A stretch of DNA of 64,000 bases, taken from contig NZ_LECU01000003.1 of the NCBI RefSeq assembly GCF_001027745.1, forward strand, positions 1 to 64,000, written 5' to 3'. Shown one piece after another: positions 10,501 through 21,315 of the stretch; position 1 is the first letter of the stretch; the number at the start of each line of letters is the position of its first letter. Origin of the DNA: Pedobacter sp. BMA (lineage in GTDB: Bacteria; Bacteroidota; Bacteroidia; Sphingobacteriales; Sphingobacteriaceae). The notes below the pieces were generated by a model. It was not told the DNA's origin and did not search any database. It saw only the letters and a program-made list of their open reading frames with translations. Position numbers and translations under genes: made by a program.

Positions 10501-11820
10501 TGCACGGTTTAGTAATACCGGGTGACCTTTTAACACATTTTCTAAGATATCCCAAACCAACGGATCTTTTCTATCAACAATTTTCTTGGCAGATTTAACT
10601 GTTTTTACTACACCACGCTCAATCATCTTACGAATAATGAACGGTTTGTAAAGCTCAGCAGCCATATCTTTAGGAATACCGCACTCGTGTAATTTAAGGC
10701 TAGGCCCTACAACAATTACCGAACGAGCTGAATAATCCACACGTTTACCTAATAAATTCTGACGGAAACGACCCTGTTTACCTTTCAGAATATCTGAAAG
10801 TGATTTTAAGGCACGGTTACCTTCAGTTTTAACCGCATTAACCTTACGAGAGTTATCGAATAACGAATCCACAGCTTCCTGTAACATACGTTTTTCGTTA
10901 CGTAAAATTACCTCTGGTGCTTTAATCTCGATCAAACGTTTTAAACGGTTGTTACGGATAATTACACGACGGTATAAATCATTTAAATCTGAAGTAGCGA
11001 AACGGCCACCTTCTAATGGAACTAAAGGGCGTAATTCTGGTGGAATAACCGGAACGATTTTAACAATCATCCATTCAGGACGATTCTCAATACGTGTATT
11101 AGCACCACGGAAAGCTTCAACAACCTGAAGACGTTTTAAAGCCTCGTTTTTACGTTGCTGAGAAGTTTCGTTAGCAGCCTGGTGACGTAGGTCATAAGAT
11201 AAAGTATCTAAATCAATACGTTTTAATAAATCTTCTAATGCTTCAGCACCCATTTTGGCGATGAATTTATTAGGATCTTTATCATCCAGGTATTGGTTTT
11301 CCTTAGGTAATTTATCTAAGATATCTAAATATTCTTCTTCTGTAAGGAAGTCCATATAGTTGATACCTTCATCAGCCATTAAGCCTGACTGAATAACTAC
11401 GTAACGCTCGTAATAGATAATTAAATCTAATTTTTTAGTAGGTAAACCTAATAAATAACCGATTTTATTAGGTAACGAACGGAAGTACCAGATATGTGCT
11501 ACAGGAACCACCAAAGCGATGTGCCCCATACGCTCACGACGTACTTTCTTTTCAGTTACCTCAACACCGCAACGATCACAAACAATACCTTTATAACGGA
11601 TACGTTTGTATTTACCGCAATGACATTCGTAATCTTTTACCGGACCGAAAATACGCTCGCAAAACAAACCATCACGCTCAGGTTTGTAAGTACGGTAGTT
11701 AATGGTTTCCGGTTTCAACACCTCACCGCTTGAACGTTCCAGAATAATTTCAGGAGACGATAAGCTAATCGTGATAGATGTGAAATTGCTTTTTAATTTA
11801 TTATCCTTTTTGTAAGACAT
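7534..11820 (-). CDS. rpoC: DNA-directed RNA polymerase subunit beta'
   Basis: The 1428-residue catalytic subunit of RNA polymerase. The N-terminal zinc site is [16 protein letters not shown]...C near residues 66-88. The active-site metal loop [12 protein letters not shown] is near residue 465-476, and a second zinc cluster [13 protein letters not shown] lies near 900. Length and order fit Bacteroidota beta'. It is the last gene of the rpoBC unit, 93 bp after rpoB, and ends at a strong terminator. Confidence 0.98.
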   Translation of the reverse strand: MSYKKDNKLKSNFTSITISLSSPEIILERSSGEVLKPETINYRTYKPERDGLFCERIFGPVKDYECHCGKYKRIRYKGIVCDRCGVEVTEKKVRRERMGHIALVVPVAHIWYFRSLPNKIGYLLGLPTKKLDLIIYYERYVVIQSGLMADEGINYMDFLTEEEYLDILDKLPKENQYLDDKDPNKFIAKMGAEALEDLLKRIDLDTLSYDLRHQAANETSQQRKNEALKRLQVVEAFRGANTRIENRPEWMIVKIVPVIPPELRPLVPLEGGRFATSDLNDLYRRVIIRNNRLKRLIEIKAPEVILRNEKRMLQEAVDSLFDNSRKVNAVKTEGNRALKSLSDILKGKQGRFRQNLLGKRVDYSARSVIVVGPSLKLHECGIPKDMAAELYKPFIIRKMIERGVVKTVKSAKKIVDRKDPLVWDILENVLKGHPVLLNRAPTLHRLGIQAFQPKLIEGKAIQLHPLVCTAFNADFDGDQMAVHLPLGNAAILEAQVLMLAAHNILNPANGTPITVPSQDMVLGLYYITKGRRTDDSRVVKGQDSNFYSPEEVIIAYNEKELDLHAFIKVRVNVKQADGSIVNKLTETTVGRVLFNQMVPDEVGYINELLTKKSLRDIIGEVVKMTGMARSSQFLDDIKELGFRMAFQGGLSFNLQDVNIPVEKHTLLEQAANEVEEVRNNYNMGFITNNERYNQIIDIWTRINNRLTTFVMNQLSSDNQGFNSVYMMLDSGARGSKEQIRQLCGMRGLMAKPQKSGSGGDIIENPILSNFKEGLSVLEYFISTHGARKGLADTALKTADAGYLTRRLHDVAQDMIVNDVDCGTLRGMYTTALKDNEDIVEPLYDRILGRTSLHDVYNPLDNTLLIGAGEDINEDVAKLIDESPLEGIEIRSVLTCEAKRGVCALCYGRNLASGKRVQRGEAVGVIAAQSIGEPGTQLTLRTFHVGGTASNIAAESNIVAKFDGVIEFENIRTVDTQTEDGKVQVVLGRSGEFRIVEPGSGRVIVTNNIPYGAFLFVKEGDKVAKGDKICSWDPYNAVIISEFAGKAQFDAIIEGVTFREESDEQTGHREKVIIDTRDKTKNPSVQIVDKKGEFIKGYNIPVGAHVSVDEGETIQTGQIIAKIPRATGKTRDITGGLPRVTELFEARNPSNPAVVTEIDGVVTLGGVKRGNREITIESKDGEVKKYLVPLSKHILVQDNDFVKAGMPLSDGSISPADILSIKGPAAVQEYLVNGIQEVYRLQGVKINDKHFEVIVHQMMQKVHIEDPGDTIFLENNAVDRWDFAEENDAMYDKKVVEDAGDSSDLKPGQIVSLRRLRDENSQLKRKDLKQITVRDARPATASSILQGITRASLGTKSFISAASFQETTKVLNEAAIAGKRDNMLGLKENVIVGHLIPSGTGVRGYERIIVGSQEEYDKLLASKQEEVEA

Positions 11821-11913
11821 ATCTCTTGTATAAGGTTAAAGGCTGAGGGTAGAAAAGTGGAAGGTTTGGGCGTTTAAACCCTCAACCTTCTACCTTTTTA
11901 CCTTCTACCTTAG
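11821..11913 (-). repeat. Short-word repeats in the rpoB-rpoC spacer
   Basis: The 93-bp spacer contains the 12-mer ACCTTCTACCTT twice on the plus strand (11885-11896 and 11900-11911) and an imperfect inverted counterpart (GGTAGAAAAGTGGAAGGT) to the left, so the transcript can form an imperfect hairpin. No ORF is present. Confidence 0.5.
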
Positions 11914-14900
11914 TTAATCTAACGTAATATCTAAACCTAAACCGCGTAACTCATGTACCAATACGTTGAACGATTCTGGTACACCAGGAGTTGGCAGGTT
12001 CTCACCTTTAACAATGGCTTCGTAGGTTTTAGCTCTTCCGATTACATCATCCGATTTAACGGTTAAGATCTCCTGAAGAATATTAGCGGCACCGAATGCC
12101 TCTAATGCCCAAACCTCCATCTCACCAAAACGCTGACCACCAAATTGGGCTTTACCACCCAATGGTTGCTGTGTAATTAATGAGTATGGTCCGATTGAAC
12201 GGGCGTGCATCTTATCGTCAACCATGTGACCTAATTTCAGCATGTACATAATACCTACTGTTGTAGTCTGATCGAAACGCTCACCAGTTAAACCATTATA
12301 CAGGTAGGTTTTTCCTGAAGCAGGAACGCCTGCTTTAGCAATCCACTCTTCTACCTCATCATGAGTAGCACCATCAAAAATCGGAGTAGCAAATTTAACA
12401 CCCAATTCCTGACCAGCCCAAGCCAGAATAGTTTCATAAATCTGACCAAGGTTCATACGTGAAGGTACACCCAGCGGGTTCAACACGATATCAACCGGAG
12501 TACCATCAGCTAAGAAAGGCATATCTTCATCACGTACAATACGTGCAACGATACCTTTATTACCGTGGCGACCCGCCATTTTATCACCTACTTTTAATTT
12601 ACGTTTTTTAGCAACATAAACTTTTGCCATTTGTACGATTCCCGATGGAAGCTCATCACCTACACTGATCGCGAATTTATCGCGTTTGTAAGCTCCAAGT
12701 TCTTCGTTAACACGGATACCGTAATTGTGAAGCAACAGTTTAATCATCTCGTTTTTATCATCATCAGTAGTCCATTTGTTTGGGCTGATGTGATTATAGT
12801 CGATGTCTGTTAAAATTTTCTGAGTAAATTTAGCGCCTTTAGCAACCAATAGTTCTTTGTAGATATTGAAAACACCCTGAGATGTTTTGCCATTTACAAT
12901 AGTGAACAATTTATCAACCAATTCATTTTTCAATTTATCAGTTGCGTTGTTATAGTTTTTATCTAACTTCTCAATAGCTGATTTTTCTTCAGCTTTTGTC
13001 GTTTTCTTAGCACGGCTGAATAACTTGGTATCAATTACCACACCCTGGATTGAAGGAGGTGTTTTTAAAGACGCATCTTTAACGTCACCTGCTTTATCAC
13101 CAAAGATAGCACGTAGTAATTTTTCTTCAGGTGAAGGATCAGATTCGCCTTTCGGTGTAATCTTACCAATTAAAATATCACCTTCTTTTACATCAGCACC
13201 AACACGGATAATACCGTTTTCATCCAGGTCTTTTGTAGCCTCTTCAGAAACGTTCGGGATATCTGGTGTTAATTCCTCTTCTCCACGTTTAGTATCACGT
13301 ACTTCTAACTCAAACTCTTCAATATGCAATGAAGTGAAAACGTCATCACGAACGATACGCTCATTGATTACAATCGCATCCTCAAAGTTGAAACCTTGCC
13401 AAGGCATGAATGCCACTTTCAAGTTCCTACCCAATGCCAACTCACCATTTTCAGTTGCATAACCTTCGCACAGAACTTGTCCTTTAGTAACTTTCTGACC
13501 TTTTTTAACAATAGGTTTCAAGTTAATACAAGTATTCTGATTGGTTTTTTTAAATTTGATTAAACGGTAAGTTTTGCTATCACCTTCAAATGAAACTAAA
13601 CGATCATTCTCATCGCGTTCATATTTAATGGTAATTTCATTAGCATCTACATATTCTACAACTCCATCACCTTCAGCGTTGATCAAAGTTCTCGAGTCAC
13701 GTGCAACGCGACCTTCCAAACCTGTACCAACAATCGGCGCTTCAGGACGCAACAAAGGTACGGCCTGACGTTGCATGTTTGATCCCATCAACGCCCTGTT
13801 CGCATCATCATGTTCCAGGAACGGGATTAACGAAGCAGCAATTGACGTAATCTGGTTAGGTGCAACGTCCATTAAGTCTAATTTCTCAGGCTCAATAATC
13901 GGGAAGTCACCCTCATAACGTGCCTTGACACGTGGAGTTGTAAACACACCACTGTCATCATACTCTGCATTGGCCTGAGCGATAGTTTTACCATCCTCAT
14001 CTTCTGCAGATAAATAAATAACGTCTGAATTAACAACAACTTTACCATCTTCAACACGTTTGTAAGGTGTTTCGATAAAACCTAAGTTATTGATTTTAGC
14101 ATGCACACAAAGTGATGAAATCAAACCAATGTTTGGTCCCTCAGGTGTTTCGATAGTACACAAACGACCGTAGTGCGTATAGTGAACGTCACGAACCTCG
14201 AAACCAGCACGCTCACGCGAAAGACCACCTGGGCCTAAGGCTGATAAACGACGCTTGTGTGTAATCTCTGCCAATGGATTTGTTTGGTCCATGAACTGAG
14301 ACAACTGGTTTGTACCAAAGAAAGAGTTGATTACTGATGATAACGTACGGGCGTTAATCAAATCAGTTGGTGTAAACACCTCATTATCGCGGATGTTCAT
14401 ACGCTCACGGATTGTTCTGGCCATACGGGCTAAACCAACACCGAACTGTGCATATAACTGCTCACCTACCGTACGTACACGACGGTTTGATAAGTGGTCA
14501 ATATCATCCACCTCTTCTTTAGAGTTAATCAATTTGATTAAGTATTTAACAATTGCGATAATATCTGCCTTTGTTAATACTTTAACCTCATCAGGAGTAT
14601 TCATTTTCAATTTACGGTTGATGCGGTAACGACCAACATCCCCTAAATCGTAACGTTTATCCGAGAAGAATAAACGGTCAATGATACCACGGGCAGTTTC
14701 CTCATCAGGTGGTTCTGCGTTACGCAAAGCACGATAGATGTTTTCAACTGCTTCTTTTTCTGAGTTTGAGGTATCTTTTTGTAATGTATTATAAATAATG
14801 GTATAATCTGCCTGACTTGCACCATCTTCTTTAGATAGGATAATGCTTTTTACGCCAGCTTCGATAACCATATCGATGTGTTCGTCTTCTAGAACGGTTT

Positions 14901-15717
14901 CTCTTTCAAGAATCACTTCATTACGGTCGATAGAAACTACCTCACCTGTATCTTCATCTACAAAATCTTCAACCCATTTCTTTAGAACTCTTGCAGCAAG
15001 TTTACGACCGATGTATTTCTTTAAACCTGATTTGCTAACTTTTACTTCATCAGCAAGATCAAAAAGTTCTAAGATGTCCTTATCAGAATCGTAACCAATT
15101 GCACGTAATAAAGTGGTAACCGGGAATTTTTTCTTACGATCGATGTAAGCATACATCACGTTGTTAACGTCAGTAGCAAACTCGATCCATGAACCTTTGA
15201 ACGGGATAACACGTGCAGAATACAATTTGGTTCCGTTAGTGTGACGACTTTGGCCGAAGAACACTCCCGGAGAACGGTGTAACTGAGAAACGATAACACG
15301 TTCCGCACCGTTAATTACAAATGTACCTTTTGGTGTCATATAAGGAATAGTACCTAGGTACACATCCTGAATGATCGTTTCAAAGTCTTCATGTTCTACG
15401 TCATTACAAGAAAGCTTTAGCTTTGCCTTTAATGGAACATTGTAGGTTAATCCACGCTCAATACACTCATGTATATCGTAACGTGGCGGATCAACAAAAT
15501 AATCAAGAAACTCTAATACAAAGATATTTCTTGAATCTGTTATTGGAAAGTTTTCAGCAAACACTTTGAACAAACCCTCGCTAGAGCGATCGTCTGAAGT
15601 GGTATCTATCTGGAAAAATTCTCTGAATGATTGCAATTGCACATCCAGAAAATCCGGATAATCTATAATGTGCTTACTAGTTGCAAAATTTACTCTTTGT
15701 TCGACTGTCTTTGCCAA
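11914..15717 (-). CDS. rpoB: DNA-directed RNA polymerase subunit beta
   Basis: The 1267-residue beta subunit. Visible conserved segments are [15 protein letters not shown], the rifampicin-region [20 protein letters not shown] with [13 protein letters not shown], the [12 protein letters not shown] region, and the C-terminal [20 protein letters not shown]. No alteration in these conserved stretches stands out by eye. Two hairpins lie between rplL and this gene and could set its level relative to the ribosomal proteins. Confidence 0.98.
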   Translation of the reverse strand: MAKTVEQRVNFATSKHIIDYPDFLDVQLQSFREFFQIDTTSDDRSSEGLFKVFAENFPITDSRNIFVLEFLDYFVDPPRYDIHECIERGLTYNVPLKAKLKLSCNDVEHEDFETIIQDVYLGTIPYMTPKGTFVINGAERVIVSQLHRSPGVFFGQSRHTNGTKLYSARVIPFKGSWIEFATDVNNVMYAYIDRKKKFPVTTLLRAIGYDSDKDILELFDLADEVKVSKSGLKKYIGRKLAARVLKKWVEDFVDEDTGEVVSIDRNEVILERETVLEDEHIDMVIEAGVKSIILSKEDGASQADYTIIYNTLQKDTSNSEKEAVENIYRALRNAEPPDEETARGIIDRLFFSDKRYDLGDVGRYRINRKLKMNTPDEVKVLTKADIIAIVKYLIKLINSKEEVDDIDHLSNRRVRTVGEQLYAQFGVGLARMARTIRERMNIRDNEVFTPTDLINARTLSSVINSFFGTNQLSQFMDQTNPLAEITHKRRLSALGPGGLSRERAGFEVRDVHYTHYGRLCTIETPEGPNIGLISSLCVHAKINNLGFIETPYKRVEDGKVVVNSDVIYLSAEDEDGKTIAQANAEYDDSGVFTTPRVKARYEGDFPIIEPEKLDLMDVAPNQITSIAASLIPFLEHDDANRALMGSNMQRQAVPLLRPEAPIVGTGLEGRVARDSRTLINAEGDGVVEYVDANEITIKYERDENDRLVSFEGDSKTYRLIKFKKTNQNTCINLKPIVKKGQKVTKGQVLCEGYATENGELALGRNLKVAFMPWQGFNFEDAIVINERIVRDDVFTSLHIEEFELEVRDTKRGEEELTPDIPNVSEEATKDLDENGIIRVGADVKEGDILIGKITPKGESDPSPEEKLLRAIFGDKAGDVKDASLKTPPSIQGVVIDTKLFSRAKKTTKAEEKSAIEKLDKNYNNATDKLKNELVDKLFTIVNGKTSQGVFNIYKELLVAKGAKFTQKILTDIDYNHISPNKWTTDDDKNEMIKLLLHNYGIRVNEELGAYKRDKFAISVGDELPSGIVQMAKVYVAKKRKLKVGDKMAGRHGNKGIVARIVRDEDMPFLADGTPVDIVLNPLGVPSRMNLGQIYETILAWAGQELGVKFATPIFDGATHDEVEEWIAKAGVPASGKTYLYNGLTGERFDQTTTVGIMYMLKLGHMVDDKMHARSIGPYSLITQQPLGGKAQFGGQRFGEMEVWALEAFGAANILQEILTVKSDDVIGRAKTYEAIVKGENLPTPGVPESFNVLVHELRGLGLDITLD

Positions 15718-15774
15718 TGGACTAAAAGATTTTAGTTTAAGAATAAACTATTTGTTTGGTTTGGGTTTTAAACA

Positions 15775-15843
15775 ATCTCATTAACCAAACAAAATGAGAT
15801 GTTTATAAACAGGTAAAGACACCAACATTTTCAGTCGGTGTCT
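15775..15843 (-). promoter_or_regulatory. Two hairpins in the rplL-rpoB spacer, possible attenuator
   Basis: In the 157-bp spacer, ATCTCATT / AATGAGAT (15775-15782 with 15793-15800) forms one stem. AGACACC / GGTGTCT (15817-15823 with 15837-15843) forms another, followed on the minus strand by TTTACC. The second is nearer rplL and is terminator-like but with a weak T run. Partial termination between rplL and rpoB is known from other bacteria; that it happens here is inference. Confidence 0.5.
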
Positions 15844-15874
15844 AATACATTTTTAGCTTAGCTAAATTAAGTGA

Positions 15875-16252
15875 TTACTTAATTTCAACTACTGCTCCAG
15901 CTTCTTCTAATTGTTTTTTAAGAGCTTCTGCTTCGTCTTTAGCAACACCAGCTTTTAATTCTTTTGGTGCACCGTCAACTAAGTCTTTAGCTTCTTTCAA
16001 ACCTAAACCAGTTAAGTCTTTAACAAGTTTTACAACTGCTAATTTCTGACCACCAGCTTCTTTCAAGATTACATCAAATGATGTTTTTTCTGCAGCAGCA
16101 GCAGGTGCATCACCACCAGCAGCAGGACCAGCAACTACAGCAGCAGCTGCAGGCTCAATACCATACTCGTCTTTTAAGATTTGAGCTAATTCATTAACTT
16201 CTTTAACTGTTAAGTTTACCAATTGCTCAGCAAACGCTTTTAAATCTGCCAT
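15875..16252 (-). CDS. rplL: 50S ribosomal protein L7/L12
   Basis: The 125-residue stalk protein has an N-terminal dimerisation helix ([20 protein letters not shown]), an Ala/Gly-rich hinge near residues 38-55, and the C-terminal factor-binding domain with [20 protein letters not shown] and [16 protein letters not shown]. It recruits translational GTPases. It follows rplJ by 64 bp. Confidence 0.98.
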   Translation of the reverse strand: MADLKAFAEQLVNLTVKEVNELAQILKDEYGIEPAAAAVVAGPAAGGDAPAAAAEKTSFDVILKEAGGQKLAVVKLVKDLTGLGLKEAKDLVDGAPKELKAGVAKDEAEALKKQLEEAGAVVEIK

Positions 16253-16316
16253 TTTATTAAGATTTTAAAAATTTACGTAAAAATAATTTTGTTTAATTTC
16301 GAACTTAAGGTGTTCG

Positions 16317-16838
16317 TTAACCTTCTCTTTCCTGAAGAGTTTTAACAATTCCTGCAATTTTGTTACCGCCTGACTGAAGCGCTGATAGAACATTTTTAGC
16401 TGGTGATTGTAATAATCCAACGATATCTCCGATAAGCTCTTCTCTCGATTTTAAGCTTACTAAGTTATTCAATTGGTCATCGCCAACATATACTGATGAA
16501 TCTATGAACGCTGCTTTAAGCAAAGGTTTATCAGAAGTTTTTCTCAAAGCTTTAATCAACTTTGCCGGAGCGTTAGCTGTTTTTGAGAATAACAAAGATG
16601 ATGAGCCTTTTAGCGCTTCGTAAATCTCAGAGGCATCGCCTTCCAAACCTTCAATCGCTTTGCGGATTAAAGAGTTTTTAGCAACCTTCATTACGATATC
16701 GCCTTCAAAACATTTGCGACGGATGTTATTAATCTGCTCAACAGAAAGGCTGGATGTATCAGCAATATAAAAATTGCCAAACTCCTGCATTTGTCCTTGT
16801 AGTTCTAAAACTACTTCGTTTTTTTCTTCTCTGTTCAT
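16317..16838 (-). CDS. rplJ: 50S ribosomal protein L10
   Basis: The 173-residue base of the L7/L12 stalk. It begins MNREEKNEVVLELQ, with NNIRRKCFEGDIVMKVAKN in the rRNA-binding half, and ends in a helix for L7/L12 dimers (LLQSPAKNVLSALQSGGNKI). It starts two bases after the rplA stop. Confidence 0.97.
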   Translation of the reverse strand: MNREEKNEVVLELQGQMQEFGNFYIADTSSLSVEQINNIRRKCFEGDIVMKVAKNSLIRKAIEGLEGDASEIYEALKGSSSLLFSKTANAPAKLIKALRKTSDKPLLKAAFIDSSVYVGDDQLNNLVSLKSREELIGDIVGLLQSPAKNVLSALQSGGNKIAGIVKTLQEREG

Positions 16839-16840
16839 GA

Positions 16841-17539
16841 TTAAATCCCCGCTACTGATTTGGTTTCAATTGCAATCCCAGGACTCATTGTAGAAGACAC
16901 GTGAATGCTTTTAAAATAAGTTCCTTTTGCAGCAGATGGTTTTAATTTAGAAATAACCTGAATAATCTCAAGTGCATTTTCATAAATTTTGTCTGCTGGG
17001 AATGATACTTTTCCTATCGAGGCGTGTATGATACCCGTTTTGTCTACTTTAAAATCGATCTTACCCGCTTTAACCTCAGTTACAGCTTTACCAACTTCGT
17101 TAGTTACTGTACCTGATTTTGGATTTGGCATCAAGTTACGTGGTCCTAAAACCCGTCCTAACTTACCTACCTTAGCCATACAAGCTGGTGTAGTGATAAT
17201 AATGTCTACATCGGTCCAACCACCTTCAATTTTAGCAACATACTCGTCTAAACCAACGAAGTCTGCGCCAGCTGCTTTTGCTTCTTCTTCCTTATCAGGA
17301 GTTACTAAAGCTAAAACACGTACAGTTTTACCTGTTCCGTGTGGTAAAGTAGCAATACCACGTACCATTTGATTGGCTTTACGCGGATCTACACCTAAAG
17401 ATACATCAATATCAACTGAAGCATCAAATTTAGTAGTAGTGATTTCTTTTACCAAAGCAGCAGCATCCTTCAAAGTATAAGCTTTACCAGCTTCTATTTT
17501 AGCATGTGCCTTTTTTTGATTTTTAGTTAATTTCGCCAC
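16841..17539 (-). CDS. rplA: 50S ribosomal protein L1
   Basis: The 232-residue L1 stalk protein; [32 protein letters not shown] and [18 protein letters not shown] are family signatures. L1 also represses its own operon in many bacteria by binding the rplK leader mRNA, which is relevant to the hairpin upstream of rplK here. It begins 20 bp after rplK. Confidence 0.98.
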   Translation of the reverse strand: MAKLTKNQKKAHAKIEAGKAYTLKDAAALVKEITTTKFDASVDIDVSLGVDPRKANQMVRGIATLPHGTGKTVRVLALVTPDKEEEAKAAGADFVGLDEYVAKIEGGWTDVDIIITTPACMAKVGKLGRVLGPRNLMPNPKSGTVTNEVGKAVTEVKAGKIDFKVDKTGIIHASIGKVSFPADKIYENALEIIQVISKLKPSAAKGTYFKSIHVSSTMSPGIAIETKSVAGI

Positions 17540-17559
17540 TGTTGTAAACTGTTTTTTAA

Positions 17560-18003
17560 TTAATTGTTCCAGGGTGCGTCACCAGAAACGGTGATTCCCA
17601 TACTGCGTGCTGTTCCAGCAACCATACTCATTGCAGATTCGATTGTAAATGCATTTAAATCAGGCATTTTATCTTCAGCAATAACTTTAATCTGGTCCCA
17701 GGTCACCGACCCAACTTTCTTACGGTTAGGCTCAGCAGAACCACTCTGTAATTTAGTAGCATCTTTTAACTGGATAGCTACCGGAGGGGTTTTGATGATG
17801 AAATCGAATGACTTATCAGCATAAACAGTAATTACAACTGGCAATACTTTACCTGCTTTATCTTGGGTACGAGCGTTGTACTGTTTGCAAAACTCCATGA
17901 TATTCACCCCTTTAGCACCTAATGCAGGTCCTACTGGTGGCGATGGATTTGCCGCTCCGCCTTTGATCTGTAATTTGATCATTGCACTGACTTCTTTTGC
18001 CAT
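17560..18003 (-). CDS. rplK: 50S ribosomal protein L11
   Basis: The 147-residue L11 of the GTPase-associated centre; [20 protein letters not shown] and the [21 protein letters not shown]-terminal region are characteristic. In most bacteria nusG is the immediate upstream gene; here 2.5 kb containing two unrelated genes lies between them, so rplKAJL must rely on a promoter in the 316-bp region just upstream or on readthrough. Confidence 0.98.
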   Translation of the reverse strand: MAKEVSAMIKLQIKGGAANPSPPVGPALGAKGVNIMEFCKQYNARTQDKAGKVLPVVITVYADKSFDFIIKTPPVAIQLKDATKLQSGSAEPNRKKVGSVTWDQIKVIAEDKMPDLNAFTIESAMSMVAGTARSMGITVSGDAPWNN

Positions 18004-18319
18004 TTTGTGTTTTTGTTTATTTAAAACTCAATGTTAAATATTGGAAGCATGTAACATTTAATTCCTTTATGTTCCTATAAAACTAAAAGGACTGCAAAGA
18101 TATGGATAATCTTGCAGTCCTACAATAGATTAAGTAAAATATATTCTAAATTTTCCTGCAAAGATTAACACTATTTGCTGAATATCAATCTTCACAACTC
18201 ATTTTAGACATTTTTGGATTTAATTAAAATTTGTCTTTTAAAAACCTATTTATGCTGATCCACTAGTAATATGCCCCAGAACATCTCATAATTCCTGGGC
18301 AGATTGCGAATGATGTTAA
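18004..18319 (-). promoter_or_regulatory. rplK upstream region with a terminator-like hairpin
   Basis: This 316-bp gap has no ORF. AGGACTGCAA / TTGCAGTCCT (18088-18097 with 18112-18121), a perfect 10-bp stem with a 14-base loop, is followed on the minus strand by TTTAGTTTT. It lies 85-118 bases before the rplK start. It could end transcription from the two genes upstream or act as a leader attenuator for rplKAJL. A weaker imperfect hairpin is at about 18257-18285. A promoter could not be fixed by eye. Confidence 0.5.
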
Positions 18320-18889
18320 TTAATAACCAGTGGCTCCCATTGTTAGTGGAGAAAGAATTACACATTCTAACATACTCAAGTACTTACCATTAAATTTCAA
18401 AATATCCATAACTGCATAATTTGCATTTCGTGCAGTATTATCAAGTTTTCTATATTCTTCTGCTCTTCTTTCTTCAGAAATATTAATCTCTAACTCTCCA
18501 TTGCCGACCTCACAGCCCCTTCCGTAAAAAAGCACAATAGGCAAGACAAATGTCTTCTTTGAGAAATACTCCAAATCAGTGTCTAAATTACTCCAATGAC
18601 CGTTAGAAGATTCTATAGCTTTCACCAAACCTTTTTTAATTACATCTGGAGTCTTTTCAGAGAGCGTTAAATCAGCTATTTTGCCATTCGCAGCAACTTT
18701 AAATTTCATAAATACCGTAGTGTACAAACACAGGGTATCAAGTGTCTTTTCCTTTAATTTATAATTTGCAGAAATATAGTTACTGAGATCGGAAACATTT
18801 AAAGATGTTAATGTTCGTAACGTACCCTGACCTTTTGAGCTGAAAGTAAGTACACAAAATATACTGATGATAAAGATTATTTTTTTCAT
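18320..18889 (-). CDS. Exported protein with TonB-C-terminal-like region, inserted next to rplK
   Basis: I do not recognise a named family. The 189-residue product has a signal peptide (about 1-20, KGQ at the end). A segment VFMKFKVAANGKIADLTLSE, then helix DVIKKGLVKAIESSNGHW and strand FVLPIVLFYG, resembles the strand-helix-W-strand pattern of TonB C-terminal domains, but there is no transmembrane proline-rich N-terminus, so it is not a canonical TonB. It starts 9 bp after the metallopeptidase-like lipoprotein gene and is presumably co-transcribed with it. Both are foreign to the nusG-rplK neighbourhood. Confidence 0.6.
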   Translation of the reverse strand: MKKIIFIISIFCVLTFSSKGQGTLRTLTSLNVSDLSNYISANYKLKEKTLDTLCLYTTVFMKFKVAANGKIADLTLSEKTPDVIKKGLVKAIESSNGHWSNLDTDLEYFSKKTFVLPIVLFYGRGCEVGNGELEINISEERRAEEYRKLDNTARNANYAVMDILKFNGKYLSMLECVILSPLTMGATGY

Positions 18890-18898
18890 AAAATCCGA

Positions 18899-20377
18899 TT
18901 ATTGTGAGCATGCCGTCTTAGTTCCTGAATTATGAGTTTTGTGATCATCTCTTATATTTATGATTTGTGCGGTATCCAGATCATATTTAGAAACTAAAGA
19001 ATTCCAATAAGTCAAATCATTTTTGAAAATATCTCCAAAACCATTTAGAATTAATGCGTAAGCTGCTTTGTCATCTAAACTAGAATAAATGGCTTGTACG
19101 GCATTTTTCAAATCATCTATATAATTTTCTGCCATGTTCCTATGCTGCTGAAATTGTTGTGTATAATATGTTTTCTGTGAATCAAAGTATGCATGCATAA
19201 TTTCATGTACCATTGTAGTAGCAATAAATTCTTGTGAGGCTGATGGTAAAGTATTTTTATTAAGCGTTACTTTCACATCGAATATATGAATACCATCACT
19301 ATTCACTTTATCTGTAACAACTTCTGTTTTCGCCGAGTATCCACCATCAATATTACCATCAACAATTTTGAAATTTATTTTATCACTTGTGTTAAAGGTA
19401 TTATTTAAAATATTGGCAATTTTATTATTCAAAGTATCCTTAACTTTAATCCAAACTGAATCCAAACATTTATTTTTTATTTTATCGGTAATATCAGCAC
19501 AACTTTGAATTCCCGTATTTCCTTGAATACAGCCACAATTATCATCTATTATTGCGCTACCGTCTATATCGCCGTTACAATCAATAAAATATAATAAATA
19601 GTTACTAGGATCGACTTCCTCATCTTGTTGCTCGCCTCCACTATGCCCATAACCATAAGTACTTCCATTCCCTCCTTCATCTCCGCTATTTTCGAAACTT
19701 CCATAGCAAAAAGTCTCAGACCCTCTAAATGATGATGTAGAAATTCCCCCAACAGTAATTGTGCTATAATGTGGTATTGTTACACAAGTTATAAAACGAC
19801 TATAGCTAATTTGTTGTCGAGTTATAGATGAACTTGAGGACATTTTTTCATAATTACCTAAACCATCAAATGCAAATGCTTTTTTAAAAGTACCATTCCA
19901 TTCCTCAATAACCGCTATCCCTGAAAAATGCTCATTCCGGTTTTTTTTTACTTTTATATTTAAAAGCGTAACCCATTCAGCATGCATATTTTCTTTTTTA
20001 TCTTTATAAATCATTAAATAGCTTGTTCTGCTTAAAAAACTTTTATATGCATCGTCTTTGTCCATTGTAAAAATATCCTCATCAAATACGATAGGTACGA
20101 CAACAGCATCACCCAAAGAAATCTTACGGATAACTGATCTTGACCAAACTGGTTTCTTTATTATACTATGCCTAAAATTCGGATCATTTGGTATACGAAG
20201 ACTTTTATTTAAAATTTTTTGTTCAAAATAACTTTTAGCGTCAGCGATAATTTCTTTTGAATCTTGATTTATTGATGATCCCTTGTCCTTCTTACAAGAA
20301 TAAATAACAATTGTAGCAATAAATAATAGAATTGAAGCCAGTACATACTGCTTCAACAAGGCGTAAATTTTCCTCAT
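18899..20377 (-). CDS. Lipoprotein with HEIMH zinc-protease motif, inserted between nusG and rplK
   Basis: A 492-residue exported protein of no family I can name. The N-terminal hydrophobic segment ends IVIYSCKKDKGSS, a lipoprotein signal. Around residue 390, FIATTMVHEIMHAYF holds an HExxH zinc motif; a third ligand may lie in QHRNMAENYI about 20 residues later. Just before it are strands typical of a protease N-lobe (IHIFDVKVTLNKNTL). The middle (residues about 215-290) is Gly/Ser-rich, with a Cys-rich stretch DNCGCIQGNTGIQSC. It may be a surface peptidase; activity is inferred from HExxH only. It has its own likely promoter with a palindrome at 20429-20469. Confidence 0.6.
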   Translation of the reverse strand: MRKIYALLKQYVLASILLFIATIVIYSCKKDKGSSINQDSKEIIADAKSYFEQKILNKSLRIPNDPNFRHSIIKKPVWSRSVIRKISLGDAVVVPIVFDEDIFTMDKDDAYKSFLSRTSYLMIYKDKKENMHAEWVTLLNIKVKKNRNEHFSGIAVIEEWNGTFKKAFAFDGLGNYEKMSSSSSITRQQISYSRFITCVTIPHYSTITVGGISTSSFRGSETFCYGSFENSGDEGGNGSTYGYGHSGGEQQDEEVDPSNYLLYFIDCNGDIDGSAIIDDNCGCIQGNTGIQSCADITDKIKNKCLDSVWIKVKDTLNNKIANILNNTFNTSDKINFKIVDGNIDGGYSAKTEVVTDKVNSDGIHIFDVKVTLNKNTLPSASQEFIATTMVHEIMHAYFDSQKTYYTQQFQQHRNMAENYIDDLKNAVQAIYSSLDDKAAYALILNGFGDIFKNDLTYWNSLVSKYDLDTAQIINIRDDHKTHNSGTKTACSQ

Positions 20378-20428
20378 TTTATTAACTTAGATTTTTAGAA
20401 TTGATGATTTTTTGAGAGATGAGATAAC

Positions 20429-20469
20429 GGAATATACAGATAAATTATTACACGACAAATTAATTTGTC
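20429..20469 (-). promoter_or_regulatory. Promoter with palindromic operator for the inserted lipoprotein gene
   Basis: On the minus strand TTTG (20456-20459) is followed after 19 bases by TATATTCC (20429-20436), two bases off the -7 consensus TAnnTTTG. A perfect 16-bp palindrome GACAAATTAATTTGTC (20454-20469) covers the -33 element, so a dimeric regulator bound there would block or control the promoter. Start of the gene is about 50 bases downstream. Confidence 0.5.
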
Positions 20470-20501
20470 ATTAAAGCATGACAACACAAAATATAAACAA
20501 C

Positions 20502-20532
20502 AAAAAAGCTTTCCCTTTTGAGGAAAGCTTTT
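20502..20532 (-). terminator. Terminator after nusG
   Basis: A perfect 11-bp stem AAAAGCTTTCC / GGAAAGCTTTT (20504-20514 with 20522-20532) with a 7-base loop, followed by T on the minus strand. It lies 29 bases after the nusG stop and before the two inserted genes, so nusG transcription should largely end here. Confidence 0.85.
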
Positions 20533-20560
20533 AATATTATGATAAAGATCGTAATTCGGA

Positions 20561-21100
20561 TTACTCTTTTTCTACCTGCATGTAGTTAAGCTCCAGCGGT
20601 GTTTTACGACCAAAGATTTTAACCATTACTTTCAGTTTCTTTTTCTCTTCGTTAACTTCTTCGATAATACCAGAGAATCCGTTGAAAGGACCGTCCATTA
20701 CTTTAATGTTTTCACCTACATAATAAGGAACATTCATAGTTTCGCCTTGCTCACTCATTTCGTCGACCACACCCAGGATGCGGTTTACTTCAGCCTGACG
20801 CATAGGGATCGGGTTACCGGCTTTATCACCTAAGAAACCAATAACACTATTGATACCTTTGATAATATGCTCTAACTCTCCATCTAAGGTAGCTTCGATT
20901 AACACATAACCAGGATAAAAGTTACGTTCTTTGGCAATTTTCTTACCGTCTTTCATCTGGTAATATTTTTCCATTGGTATTAAAACCTGAGGAACCAGAT
21001 GAGAGAAACCTAAACGGCTGATTTCAGCATCAATGTACTGTTTTACTTTCTTTTCTTTACCGCTAACAGCTCTTACAACATACCACTTTAGATCGCTCAT
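20561..21100 (-). CDS. nusG: Transcription termination/antitermination factor NusG
   Basis: The 179-residue protein has the NGN domain (KWYVVRAVSGKEKKVKQYI, then NFYPGYVLIEA) and a C-terminal KOW domain (VMDGPFNGFSGIIEEVNEE near 134-152). It binds RNA polymerase and affects pausing and termination. The start is 9 bases after the secE stop, so the two are an operon. Confidence 0.97.
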   Translation of the reverse strand: MSDLKWYVVRAVSGKEKKVKQYIDAEISRLGFSHLVPQVLIPMEKYYQMKDGKKIAKERNFYPGYVLIEATLDGELEHIIKGINSVIGFLGDKAGNPIPMRQAEVNRILGVVDEMSEQGETMNVPYYVGENIKVMDGPFNGFSGIIEEVNEEKKKLKVMVKIFGRKTPLELNYMQVEKE

Positions 21101-21109
21101 TAGTATATA

Positions 21110-21307
21110 TTAATTAGAAAGTGATTTATAAAAAGTATCTAATACAAATGTAGAACCTTTGTCCATTGCAAAAATAACCAATGCAATAATCAAAGAAGCT
21201 ACCAACACAAGAATTGCCGAACTTTGTAATTCGCCCCAGGTTGGCCATGTAACCTTCTGGGTCATTTCATCGTACGATTCTTTTATAAACTCAACTACTT
21301 TAGCCAT
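21110..21307 (-). CDS. secE: Preprotein translocase subunit SecE
   Basis: The 65-residue short SecE has the conserved amphipathic helix (FIKESYDEMTQKVTWPTWGE) followed by a single membrane segment (SSAILVLVASLIIALVIFAM). It is an essential part of the SecYEG channel. It sits between tRNA-Trp and nusG, its standard place. Confidence 0.96.
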   Translation of the reverse strand: MAKVVEFIKESYDEMTQKVTWPTWGELQSSAILVLVASLIIALVIFAMDKGSTFVLDTFYKSLSN

Positions 21308-21315
21308 ATCAAATT

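Noticed and set aside
13025..13462. 145-codon frame antisense to rpoB
   Set aside because: It lies entirely within the conserved rpoB gene and is a typical shadow frame.
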